This document shows positions 1 through 6,517 of a stretch of 8,962 nt of DNA, in pieces (within the stretch, counting starts at the first letter, position 1; every line of letters begins with the position of its first letter). The position numbers and the translations under genes were made by a program. Under the pieces are notes generated by a model. It was not told the DNA's origin. It did no database searches and saw nothing but the letters and a program-made list of their open reading frames with translations. The stretch covers positions 1 to 8,962 of the forward strand of contig JAUVIB010000107.1 in assembly GCA_030592985.1 (NCBI GenBank), in the 5' to 3' direction. The DNA is from Calditrichaceae bacterium. Lineage in GTDB: Bacteria > Calditrichota > Calditrichia > Calditrichales > Calditrichaceae.

Positions 1-167
1 CTGATAAATTTCTCGTTCATGGCCATACCGGGCGCTATCATTTTTAAAGCCACTAATTTATCCAGCTTGATATTAACGGCCTTAAAAACAATACCCATTC
101 CGCCGATTCCAATACTTTCAAGGATGCGGTAGTTATCTATAACTTTGCCAATGAAGGTTGATCTCAT
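1..167 (-). CDS. Ser/Thr protein kinase, N-terminal fragment (cut by window edge)
   Basis: This is the N-terminus of a Hanks-type (PknB-like) serine/threonine kinase, which would phosphorylate target proteins using ATP; the domain start is cytoplasmic. Reading the minus strand from the ATG at 167 gives 55 codons before the window ends. Visible landmarks are an entry strand (residues 13-19, YRILESI), the glycine-rich ATP loop GIGGMG at 20-25 followed by IVFKA, and the VALK motif at 39-42, whose Lys42 is the expected ATP-anchoring lysine. The frame stays open upstream to a stop at about 224, but no ATG lies in that stretch, and a weak AGG sits 9 bases before the chosen ATG. The HRD and DFG motifs and any C-terminal sensor or repeat domains lie outside the window, so substrate and role cannot be read. 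The family call is firm despite the short length. Confidence 0.88.
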   Translation of the reverse strand, partial: MRSTFIGKVIDNYRILESIGIGGMGIVFKAVNIKLDKLVALKMIAPGMAMNEKFI

Positions 168-537
168 CCAGTGTAACCTATAAAAACTAAATAATGAGTT
201 TTGTTGTAAGTTGATTTGTATTCATGTAATTTCGAGAATTATTAAAATTAACTTATTATTCTTGTTTATTGCAGATTTTATAAAAATCTACTAATGGGAA
301 GGTAGTGAACTTTTTATTTTATGTTAAATATTTATCGATTTCGCTTTCTCCGGGATAGTTAATATAATTAGAACCAATAGGTTAACTATTTATCTAAATA
401 GTATAATAAACGGCTCATAATGTAACATTCTTAAATCATTTTTGCAACTGGAAGTTTTATTTTGATAATGAGCATATAGATATGTCCTTGTAGAGTTTTA
501 TACTAACTATGAATAGGGATGCGATTGTTTCGTGAAA
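168..537. other. 370-base A+T-rich intergenic region between two minus-strand genes
   Basis: I find no convincing gene here on either strand. It should hold the 3' end of the antiporter transcript and the promoter of the kinase, both on the minus strand. I see no GC-rich hairpin with a T-run, so no classical terminator for the antiporter is evident, and no clear -35/-10 pair for the kinase. It does hold several short palindromes: 273-289 (AGATTTT/AAAATCT arms, 3-base centre), 372-383 (AACC/GGTT arms), 385-402 (listed separately) and 473-484 (CATAT/ATATG). In sequence this A+T-rich most of these could be chance. Confidence 0.6.
385..402. repeat. Perfect inverted repeat, 7-bp arms, 4-base loop
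   Basis: ACTATTT (385-391) and AAATAGT (396-402) are exact reverse complements around the loop atct. A second short inverted repeat (AACC-N4-GGTT, 372-383) and the palindrome GTTAAC (381-386) touch or overlap it. The stem has only one G:C pair and no T-run follows, so it is a poor terminator. It could be a protein-binding site upstream of the kinase, but lies about 220 bases from that start. The repeat is seen directly; its function is unknown. Confidence 0.35.
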
Positions 538-2460
538 TCATTCAAATCGATTTACTTTTTTCCCGAAAAAAATAATGATTAAAAATAAAGCAATTATTCC
601 ACCCACTAACGATTCCCATCCATAAATGCCGAATCCGGCAGGAAGATATCCGAAAATGATGCTGACTGCCGCTGCCATCAGGGCATAGGGTAACTGGGTT
701 CGTACATGGTCTATATGGTCTGATCCGGCAGCCATGGATGATAAAATAGTAGTGTCTGAAATAGGAGAGCAGTGATCTCCGAAAGTAGCCCCGGCCAGGA
801 TCGAAGCAATCGAGCTGAGAAAGATCACCGATTGTAATGAGTCGCTGATATTTGGATCCAGCATGGGTAGTTGATAAGCCAATGGAATGACAATAGGGGT
901 TAAAATCGCCATTGTACCCCAAGAGGTACCGGTTGAAAAAGCGATCACTCCGGCAATTAAAAATGAAAATAAAGGCAGCAAGTGCGGTGAAAGTATCGAT
1001 TGTGTTTTGGAAATAACGTAAGAAGCTGTTTGCAAGTCTGTGCAAATATTGCCGATAGCCCAGGCTAATGTGAGAATAAGCGCCGCCATCACCATCGATT
1101 TTACACCGCCGACCCAGGCATTTAAGGCTTCATTCAGGCTAAGTAATTTTTGCCGGATCGCCAGAATTATCGCAATAATGCTTCCTGAAAAAGCGCCCCA
1201 CATCAAAACTGAAAAGGAATCTGCTTTTCCGATAATCAGACTAATATATTCAATGTATCCAATATGATCCGTTTGAATATTACTATCCATTGCCGCCTGT
1301 AGTCCTGTAAACCACAATCCGCCCAAAGTTACGAAAATAACGGTCATTATGGGGATTATTCCATTATACCATCGGGGCTCGACATTCTCTTTCATTTGTA
1401 GTTCGGGGTTATTTATATCCGCCAAAGGTGTCGCATCTTTTTTTAATACTCCGTCACCTCTTCCTGCCCTGCTTTCAGCTTTATACATGGCAAAAAAGTC
1501 CCGGTTAAACCAGGCAATCATAAATCCAAAAGCTAAAGTGAATAATGGGTAGAAATTATAGGGGATCGTTTTGAGAAAAGTAATATAAGCATTGTCATCT
1601 ATGCCGATTGTTTGAAAGGACTCATTAATCAGGCTAAGTTCATAACCTATCCATGTTGAAATTATGGCGATGTTAGCGACCGGAGCGGCAGTTGAATCAA
1701 CTAAAAAGGCTAATTTTTCCCGACTGATTCGCAGCTTATCCGTAAGCGGCCGCATAGTATTGCCTACAATTAAACTGTTTGCATAATCATCAAAAAAGAT
1801 AAGAATTCCCATAGCCCAGGTTGCCAATTGTCCGCGGCGGGCATTTGATGCATATTTTGATAAATATTGAACGATTCCCTTAGCACCGCCCATCTTACTC
1901 ATTACTCCAATCATTCCGCCGAGTGTGAGGCTAAAAATTAATATGGCAGAGCGTTCGGGGTTTGCGGGAGCTTTTACAATATAGTCTGATAGGGAGTATA
2001 GGAAACCGGTAAATGGATTATTATTAAAAATAAATATGGAACCCAGCCAAATCCCTGCGAAAAGAGCGATTAGAACCTGCCGGAAAATTAAAGCCAATAA
2101 AATAGCTGCAAGGGGAGGCAAAAGGCTGAACCAGCCGGGAATAACACGTAAAGGTTCTTCGAATCCATGAGCGCCGATACGAATTATGTAATTTCCGGAT
2201 TTTGAAAAGGTGATATTATCAAGCATGTATTCTCGTTGTTCATTGGAACTAATTGTCAGAGAGTGGGTAGAAAATACCTTATCATTCAACATTATGTATG
2301 CTGTATCGGAAGAATCTAATTGAAATAAAGTAGGAAATGTAAAAAATAATTGATATTTTATACCACTTAAATAAACGGTTTTCTTATTGTTAAGAGTGAT
2401 CGAATCAGTTGCATTGGCAACCGAAATATATAAGAGTATAAAAAATATTATTTTTTTCAT
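538..2460 (-). CDS. NhaC-family Na+/H+ antiporter with an exported N-terminal domain
   Basis: This 640-residue inner-membrane protein is predicted to exchange Na+ for H+ for pH and sodium homeostasis. Residues 1-16 form a signal peptide (MKKII, hydrophobic core, cleavage near VANA/TD). Residues 17-107 are a polar, strand-rich domain that should face the periplasm. From about 109 (GWFSLLPPLAAIL) there are roughly 11-13 hydrophobic segments. Family hallmarks include FDDYANSL (223-230) with paired acidic residues inside a membrane segment, FSTGTSWGTM (508-517) and GDHCSPISDTTILSS (561-575). I chose the ATG at 2460 because it begins the signal peptide and has a GGA seven bases upstream; the frame can extend to a TTG at 2490, which adds ten unconvincing residues. 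It is divergent from the GWxTD gene. The ion pair is inferred from family, and relatives can exchange malate/lactate or arginine/ornithine instead. Confidence 0.9.
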   Translation of the reverse strand: MKKIIFFILLYISVANATDSITLNNKKTVYLSGIKYQLFFTFPTLFQLDSSDTAYIMLNDKVFSTHSLTISSNEQREYMLDNITFSKSGNYIIRIGAHGFEEPLRVIPGWFSLLPPLAAILLALIFRQVLIALFAGIWLGSIFIFNNNPFTGFLYSLSDYIVKAPANPERSAILIFSLTLGGMIGVMSKMGGAKGIVQYLSKYASNARRGQLATWAMGILIFFDDYANSLIVGNTMRPLTDKLRISREKLAFLVDSTAAPVANIAIISTWIGYELSLINESFQTIGIDDNAYITFLKTIPYNFYPLFTLAFGFMIAWFNRDFFAMYKAESRAGRGDGVLKKDATPLADINNPELQMKENVEPRWYNGIIPIMTVIFVTLGGLWFTGLQAAMDSNIQTDHIGYIEYISLIIGKADSFSVLMWGAFSGSIIAIILAIRQKLLSLNEALNAWVGGVKSMVMAALILTLAWAIGNICTDLQTASYVISKTQSILSPHLLPLFSFLIAGVIAFSTGTSWGTMAILTPIVIPLAYQLPMLDPNISDSLQSVIFLSSIASILAGATFGDHCSPISDTTILSSMAAGSDHIDHVRTQLPYALMAAAVSIIFGYLPAGFGIYGWESLVGGIIALFLIIIFFGKKVNRFE

Positions 2461-2497
2461 TGAAATATCCAATTTCAGTATATTTAACAAGTTATGG

Positions 2498-2539
2498 TCA
2501 TTAGGTTTAAAAGTAAAGTCTCAATTAGGTTTATATGTA
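2498..2539. repeat. Imperfect tandem direct repeat, possible operator
   Basis: Unit 1 is TCATTAGGTTTAAAAGTA (2498-2515) and unit 2 is TCAATTAGGTTTATATGTA (2521-2539). They align with one gap and two mismatches (16 of 19 columns identical), sharing an exact ATTAGGTTTA core at 2500-2509 and 2524-2533, so the cores start 24 bases apart. The pair lies 38 to 79 bases upstream of the antiporter ATG, where an activator or repressor of that gene could bind. I did not notice this core in the other intergenic regions. The repeat is observed; the operator role is inferred. Confidence 0.5.
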
Positions 2540-2570
2540 GTTTCATAGTCTTTTGGAATATGATATCGAC

Positions 2571-2591
2571 AATTATGTTGTTTTCATAATT
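2571..2591. repeat. Perfect inverted repeat, 7-bp arms, 7-base spacer
   Basis: AATTATG (2571-2577) and CATAATT (2585-2591) are exact reverse complements around ttgtttt. The 21-base dyad lies about 90 bases before the GWxTD start and just ahead of a GGAGG sequence. The size and spacing would suit a dimeric regulator, or a weak hairpin in an mRNA leader. The A+T-rich arms mean chance cannot be excluded. Confidence 0.4.
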
Positions 2592-2682
2592 CACGGAGGC
2601 ATTACATTTATATGACAAGAATGATTAATAGAATTTGCTTTGATAATTAAGAGAACTTAAATTTCTCCTTATGGGACTATTT

Positions 2683-3966
2683 ATGAAACTAAAGTATAAA
2701 ATTTTTATCATCTATCTGTTTTTATTACCGTTGATGCTATATCCACAAAATTCTAAGAAGCAGAAGAATATACAATCGCGTTATGGTTTTGAGATAAAGC
2801 GTCGTCCTCCGGTCAATTATACGGTTTTTGTCGATTATAATGATTCTACTTACAAACCGACCGTTTTTATCAGTTTCTCTATTCAGTATGATAAAATACA
2901 GTTTGAAAAAAAAGATAGAAACTATGAAGGAGGGTTGCAATTAACGGCATCAATCATGCAAAATGATCTGGTTGTTACAAAGGAGACATGGAACGAAAAA
3001 TTAACGCTTAATAGTTTTGAAAAAACAAATTCTAAAGATTATCAGCTTTATATCTATAAATTTAGAAATATAAAACCACATAATGAAGATGAAAATTTCC
3101 AGTGTGTTATTAGTGTTATGGATATTGTTACCAGAAAGGCCTTTATTGACAAACGTAGTTTTAAAATCAATAAATTTAATGAAAATAAGAATATTATTCC
3201 ATCTACAAAATTGATATTTTTATTGAATAAGCCCAAACGGAATTTTTCTATTCCTATTAATCCGAATGATTCCATATTGGATTATGGAAGAACTTATTAT
3301 GGTTATTTTAGATTGTTAAAAAATATTGATGATTCATTGAATATTAATATCCGGATATATAAAGACCAAAAAAAGGATCAAAAACTTATTAGACAGATGT
3401 ATAAAAAAGTTTATAATGATTCTGTTATTATAGAAATCCCAACAGCTGAATTATCAGAAGGAGAATATAAACTTAGTTTAAGCGGTCAATTTAAAGACAT
3501 GTTTTTTAAAACAGAAAAATCCTTTTCCATTATATGGTATGAAAAACCGTTATATTTATATAAGAGAGATCTCGCTTTACGGCCGCTGAAACTGTTATTA
3601 TCTGAAGATGAGATGGAAAATGTTTCGGATATGAATGATGAAGAGTTGGGAAAGTGGTTTAAGCTGTTTTGGAAAAGTAAAGATCCCACGCCTGATACAG
3701 ATTACAATGAGATCATAGATGAGTTTTATAAGCGTGTCGATGAGGCTAATGCTAAGTATTCCCGAAAATTTAAAGAAGGGTGGGAAACCGATCAGGGGAA
3801 GATATTGGTGCTTTTCGGGAAGCCGGAAAAAATAATTAATCGTCGTTATACCGTTGGGAAGCCACCTTATATTATATGGGAATACAATAATGGCTTAGAA
3901 AAATTTACTTTTATTGATGAAGATAAAGATGGCGAATTTATCTTAGTTGAAGGAAACGGAGGATAG
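2683..3966 (+). CDS. GWxTD-domain secreted protein
   Basis: This is a 427-residue exported protein ending in a GWxTD domain, a family of unknown function named for its conserved motif. Residues 1-22 are a basic then hydrophobic Sec signal (MKLKYK, IFIIYLFLLPLMLY). Residues 40-290 are a Lys/Asn/Ile-rich, strand-rich region with no family I recognise, probably two beta-sandwich-like units. The C-terminal third has the conserved run: FWKSKDPTPDTDYNE (329-343), then GWETD at 366-370, then QGKILVLFGKPEKI and an IIWEY strand near 397-401. I chose the ATG at 2683 over an in-frame ATG at 2671 because GGGA lies six bases before it and the signal peptide starts cleanly; the longer form adds MGLF. It is followed after nine bases by the dehydrogenase gene, so the two are probably cotranscribed. 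Location (periplasm or outer surface) is inferred and no enzymatic activity can be claimed. Confidence 0.88.
   Translation: MKLKYKIFIIYLFLLPLMLYPQNSKKQKNIQSRYGFEIKRRPPVNYTVFVDYNDSTYKPTVFISFSIQYDKIQFEKKDRNYEGGLQLTASIMQNDLVVTKETWNEKLTLNSFEKTNSKDYQLYIYKFRNIKPHNEDENFQCVISVMDIVTRKAFIDKRSFKINKFNENKNIIPSTKLIFLLNKPKRNFSIPINPNDSILDYGRTYYGYFRLLKNIDDSLNINIRIYKDQKKDQKLIRQMYKKVYNDSVIIEIPTAELSEGEYKLSLSGQFKDMFFKTEKSFSIIWYEKPLYLYKRDLALRPLKLLLSEDEMENVSDMNDEELGKWFKLFWKSKDPTPDTDYNEIIDEFYKRVDEANAKYSRKFKEGWETDQGKILVLFGKPEKIINRRYTVGKPPYIIWEYNNGLEKFTFIDEDKDGEFILVEGNGG
3958..3963 (+). promoter_or_regulatory. Ribosome binding site of the dehydrogenase, inside the GWxTD gene end
   Basis: GGAGGA at 3958-3963 ends directly before the TAG stop of the GWxTD gene and lies 12 bases before the next ATG, a longer spacing than usual. 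Its position within the upstream coding sequence points to translational coupling of the two genes. Confidence 0.6.
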
Positions 3967-3975
3967 ATATAAACA

Positions 3976-4998
3976 ATGAATAAAGTAAAAGTAGGAATAG
4001 TAGGTGTTGGGCATTTAGGATCGCTTCATGCAAAACTATTTATGGATATCCCGGATGCGGATATTGTTGGAATATATGATGTGGATAATGAAAAATTAGT
4101 TAAGGTAGCTGAAGAGTTGAAACTAGAAGCTTTTAGTGACTTAGATCGTTTAATTGACAGTGTAGATGCTATTGATATTGTTACACCGACAAGTTATCAT
4201 TTCGATATTGCAATGAAGGCTCTGGAAAAAGGTAAACATATATTTTTGGAAAAACCGATAACGGAAACTGTGGAACAAGCCGAAAAGATTGTTGCATTTG
4301 CCAGGGATAAGGGCTGCTTGATTCAGGTAGGGCACATTGAACGCTTTAATCCGGCTGTTCTTTCTCTTCAGGATGTACATCTATCTCCAATATTTATCGA
4401 GGCTCATCGTCTCGCATCATTTAATCCCAGGGGTACTGATGTGGCAGTTATTTTGGATTTAATGATCCATGATTTAGATTTAATTTCTTATATAGTAAAA
4501 AGTAAACCGATTCATATCGATGCCAGCGGTGTTGGAGTTATCTCTAATAGCATAGATATCGCTAATGCACGTATTGAGTTTGAAAACGGGTGTGTAGCTA
4601 ATGTTACGGCAAGCAGGATTTCTGCTAAAAAGATGCGTAAAATGCGTATATTTCAAAAAAATGCATATATATCAATGGATTTTGCTGAAGGCTTCTCGGA
4701 GATATTTTATATTCCAAAGGATGATCAACAGCCTTTTCATGACGGAACTCTTGCATTTTCTCTCGGCGAGATAGAACATGGATCTGTTAAAAAAGAGATT
4801 AAATATAACCGCCTGGAACGGAAAAATATTAATCCTTTAAGAAGGGAATTACGCACTTTTACAGATGCTATTTTGAATAATGTCGAACCTCTTGTTTCCG
4901 GTGAGGATGGCCTGGACGCCCTGAAATTAGCGACTAAAGTATTGCAAAAAATTGCCGAACATAAAGATAAGGCACGTAATCTATTAAATGACGTATAA
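3976..4998 (+). CDS. Gfo/Idh/MocA-family NAD(P)-dependent sugar dehydrogenase, GnnA-like
   Basis: This 340-residue cytoplasmic oxidoreductase has an N-terminal Rossmann fold with GVGHLG at 10-15 after VGIVG, an acidic residue ending strand 2 (D35), and the EKP motif at 92-94, whose Lys93 is the usual catalytic lysine. The C-terminal domain has GHIERFNP (119-126), DLMIHDLDL (161-169; the D161/H165 pair fits the D-x3-H catalytic pattern) and TASRISAKKMRKMRIF (211-226). From memory, the last three stretches are typical of the Gfo/Idh group found beside lpxA/lpxB in several phyla, which includes GnnA, the UDP-GlcNAc 3-dehydrogenase that starts synthesis of the diamino sugar of amide-linked lipid A. 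No lpx gene or DegT-type GnnB aminotransferase is in the window, so the substrate stays open; a UDP-linked HexNAc is my best guess. The length is normal and the frame intact. It sits nine bases after the GWxTD gene. Confidence 0.87.
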   Translation: MNKVKVGIVGVGHLGSLHAKLFMDIPDADIVGIYDVDNEKLVKVAEELKLEAFSDLDRLIDSVDAIDIVTPTSYHFDIAMKALEKGKHIFLEKPITETVEQAEKIVAFARDKGCLIQVGHIERFNPAVLSLQDVHLSPIFIEAHRLASFNPRGTDVAVILDLMIHDLDLISYIVKSKPIHIDASGVGVISNSIDIANARIEFENGCVANVTASRISAKKMRKMRIFQKNAYISMDFAEGFSEIFYIPKDDQQPFHDGTLAFSLGEIEHGSVKKEIKYNRLERKNINPLRRELRTFTDAILNNVEPLVSGEDGLDALKLATKVLQKIAEHKDKARNLLNDV

Positions 4999-5000
4999 TA

Positions 5001-5030
5001 TTGAATAAAGCGGCACATTTTTTTTATATA
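5001..5030 (+). promoter_or_regulatory. Promoter-like sequence before the class V PLP enzyme gene
   Basis: TTGAAT (5001-5006) and TATATA (5025-5030) are separated by 18 bases in the 99-base gap after the dehydrogenase, within a T-rich stretch. If real, the PLP enzyme and AlaX genes would have their own start of transcription. It matches a sigma-70-like pattern only loosely, and such matches are frequent in A+T-rich DNA. Confidence 0.25.
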
Positions 5031-5097
5031 AAGATACTGATTTCAAGTAAGAATGTATTCAAATAATTATTGATATTTTCGATGATGAGGATACCTT

Positions 5098-6492
5098 ATG
5101 TTTACAATTGATGACATGAAGAATGAACTTGTTGGATTTGATAAATTAGTACCAACCTTATCAGGAGAAGAAAAAAGATACATATTCCTGGATAACTCCG
5201 CCAGCACACCAACCTTGAAACCTGTTATGAATACCGTAAATACTTTTATGGAATGGTATGCCAGTATTCATAGAGGAACCGGGTTTAAGTCTCAACTAAG
5301 TACACATCTGTACGAACAAAGCAGGGAAATTGTGCGCCAATTTTTTAATGTTCAGGATGAAGAACATACCATTATCTTTGGTAAAAATGCTACCGAATCA
5401 ATTAATAAACTGGCTCGGCGTATACCGCTAAAAGAAGGCAATATTATTTTAACATCAAGAATGGAACATCATTCAAACGATTTGCCGTGGAGAATGAGGG
5501 CGCCGGTGGTTCATGTTGATGTTGATAAAAATGGTCGCCTGGATATGGATGATCTAAAAGGAAAATTGAAAGATTATTCATCGAAAATCGGACTGGTTTC
5601 AATAACTGGGGCGTCAAATGTCACCGGATACATAAATCCGATTGATGAGATTGCCGAGCTTGTCCATAGCTATGGTTCTGAATTTATGGTAGATGCCGCT
5701 CAATTAGCGCCGCATCGGACTATTGATATGAAAAGTCAGGATGATCCCAGCCATATTGATTATTTGGCTTTTTCAGCCCATAAAATTTATGCACCTTTCG
5801 GCTTAGGGGTATTAATTGCAAATCGCAGCGCTTTTGAAGAGGGTGATCCTGATTATGTGGGAGGGGGGACGGTTGATATTGTCTCTATTGATCATGTATT
5901 TTGGACAGATGTGCCTGAAAAAGAAGAAGCCGGTACACCGAATGTTGTTGGAGCTATCGCTCTTGCCAAAGCTTTGCGGGTGATTCAGGAGATTGGAATG
6001 GATAATGTGGCAGCGCACGAAGCCAATCTAACAAAATATGCCCTGCATAAAATGAAAAAAATTCCGGGAATGACTTTATTTGGTTCTACGGATGAAGATG
6101 ATGTGGATAATAGATTAGGAGTTATTTCATTTAATATTGGTAATATGCCCCATGCTTTGGTTGCTTCGATTTTAAATTATGAGAGTGCTATCGGTGTTCG
6201 AAATGGTTGTTTTTGTGCTCATCCTTATATTAAATCTTTATTGGAAGTTACTCAGGAAGAAGATGCGGCTCTTGAAGAACGGATACTTCATCATGACCGC
6301 AGTGTCATTCCAGGCGCAGTTCGTATGAGCTTTGGTATTTATAATGACCAATCGGAAATTGATATATTTATTGAGGCTTTAGATAAAATTGCCCGGAATG
6401 ATATAAAAGGGGATTATATTTTAGATAAGAGAACCGGTGAATATAAACCCAAAGGATTTGAAATGCAGTTTGATAAATATTTCAAGCTTTAA
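5098..6492 (+). CDS. Class V aminotransferase-fold PLP enzyme, cysteine desulfurase-like
   Basis: This 464-residue cytoplasmic PLP enzyme belongs to the group with SufS/CsdA cysteine desulfurases, isopenicillin-N epimerase-like and related enzymes. It shows LDNSASTP (31-38), the EHHSNDLPWR stacking segment (123-132), DAAQ (199-202; Asp199 binds the PLP ring nitrogen) and SAHKIYAPFGLG (226-237), where Lys229 should form the Schiff base. EAGTPN (277-282) and GVRNGCFCAHP (366-376) follow. The last places a cysteine (C373) where SufS has its active-site cysteine, with an extra Cys371. It is longer than SufS (about 406 residues), with extra sequence around 385-403 and a C-terminal tail after about 435. 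A GAGG seven bases upstream supports the start. AlaX follows after 25 bases, so cotranscription is likely. No suf/isc genes are nearby, so a housekeeping Fe-S role is not supported; desulfurase, lyase or transaminase are all possible. Confidence 0.85.
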   Translation: MFTIDDMKNELVGFDKLVPTLSGEEKRYIFLDNSASTPTLKPVMNTVNTFMEWYASIHRGTGFKSQLSTHLYEQSREIVRQFFNVQDEEHTIIFGKNATESINKLARRIPLKEGNIILTSRMEHHSNDLPWRMRAPVVHVDVDKNGRLDMDDLKGKLKDYSSKIGLVSITGASNVTGYINPIDEIAELVHSYGSEFMVDAAQLAPHRTIDMKSQDDPSHIDYLAFSAHKIYAPFGLGVLIANRSAFEEGDPDYVGGGTVDIVSIDHVFWTDVPEKEEAGTPNVVGAIALAKALRVIQEIGMDNVAAHEANLTKYALHKMKKIPGMTLFGSTDEDDVDNRLGVISFNIGNMPHALVASILNYESAIGVRNGCFCAHPYIKSLLEVTQEEDAALEERILHHDRSVIPGAVRMSFGIYNDQSEIDIFIEALDKIARNDIKGDYILDKRTGEYKPKGFEMQFDKYFKL

Positions 6493-6517
6493 TAATAATG
6501 CATAATTCAGGCATTAA

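Larger units (their letters stand above)
2461..2682. promoter_or_regulatory. Divergent intergenic region with likely promoters for both flanking genes
   Basis: The antiporter (minus) and the GWxTD gene (plus) are transcribed away from this 222-base region, so it must hold promoters for both. It contains an imperfect tandem direct repeat at 2498-2539 and a perfect inverted repeat at 2571-2591. A strong GGAGG lies at 2595-2599 but is too far from the GWxTD start to serve it. I cannot assign -35/-10 boxes with confidence, and promoter consensus sequences in FCB bacteria can differ from the E. coli one. Confidence 0.6.

Noticed and set aside
542..1552. Several open frames overlapping the antiporter gene (one same-strand, two on the plus strand)
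   Set aside because: They lie wholly within a gene with strong family motifs and their translations look like frame shadows.
2461..2490. Ten-residue upstream extension of the antiporter from a TTG start
   Set aside because: The ATG at 2460 begins a clean signal peptide with a GGA at proper distance; the extension adds nothing recognisable.
2671..2682. ATG at 2671 as the GWxTD start
   Set aside because: No good ribosome binding site lies before it, while the ATG at 2683 has GGGA six bases upstream; the longer form remains possible.
5011..5032. GCGGCAC plus T8 run as a terminator of the dehydrogenase gene
   Set aside because: The T-run is present but no stem can be formed from the bases in front of it.
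5098..6492. Housekeeping SufS of an Fe-S assembly operon
   Set aside because: No sufBCD, sufE/U or isc gene is adjacent, and the length and active-site loop differ from SufS.
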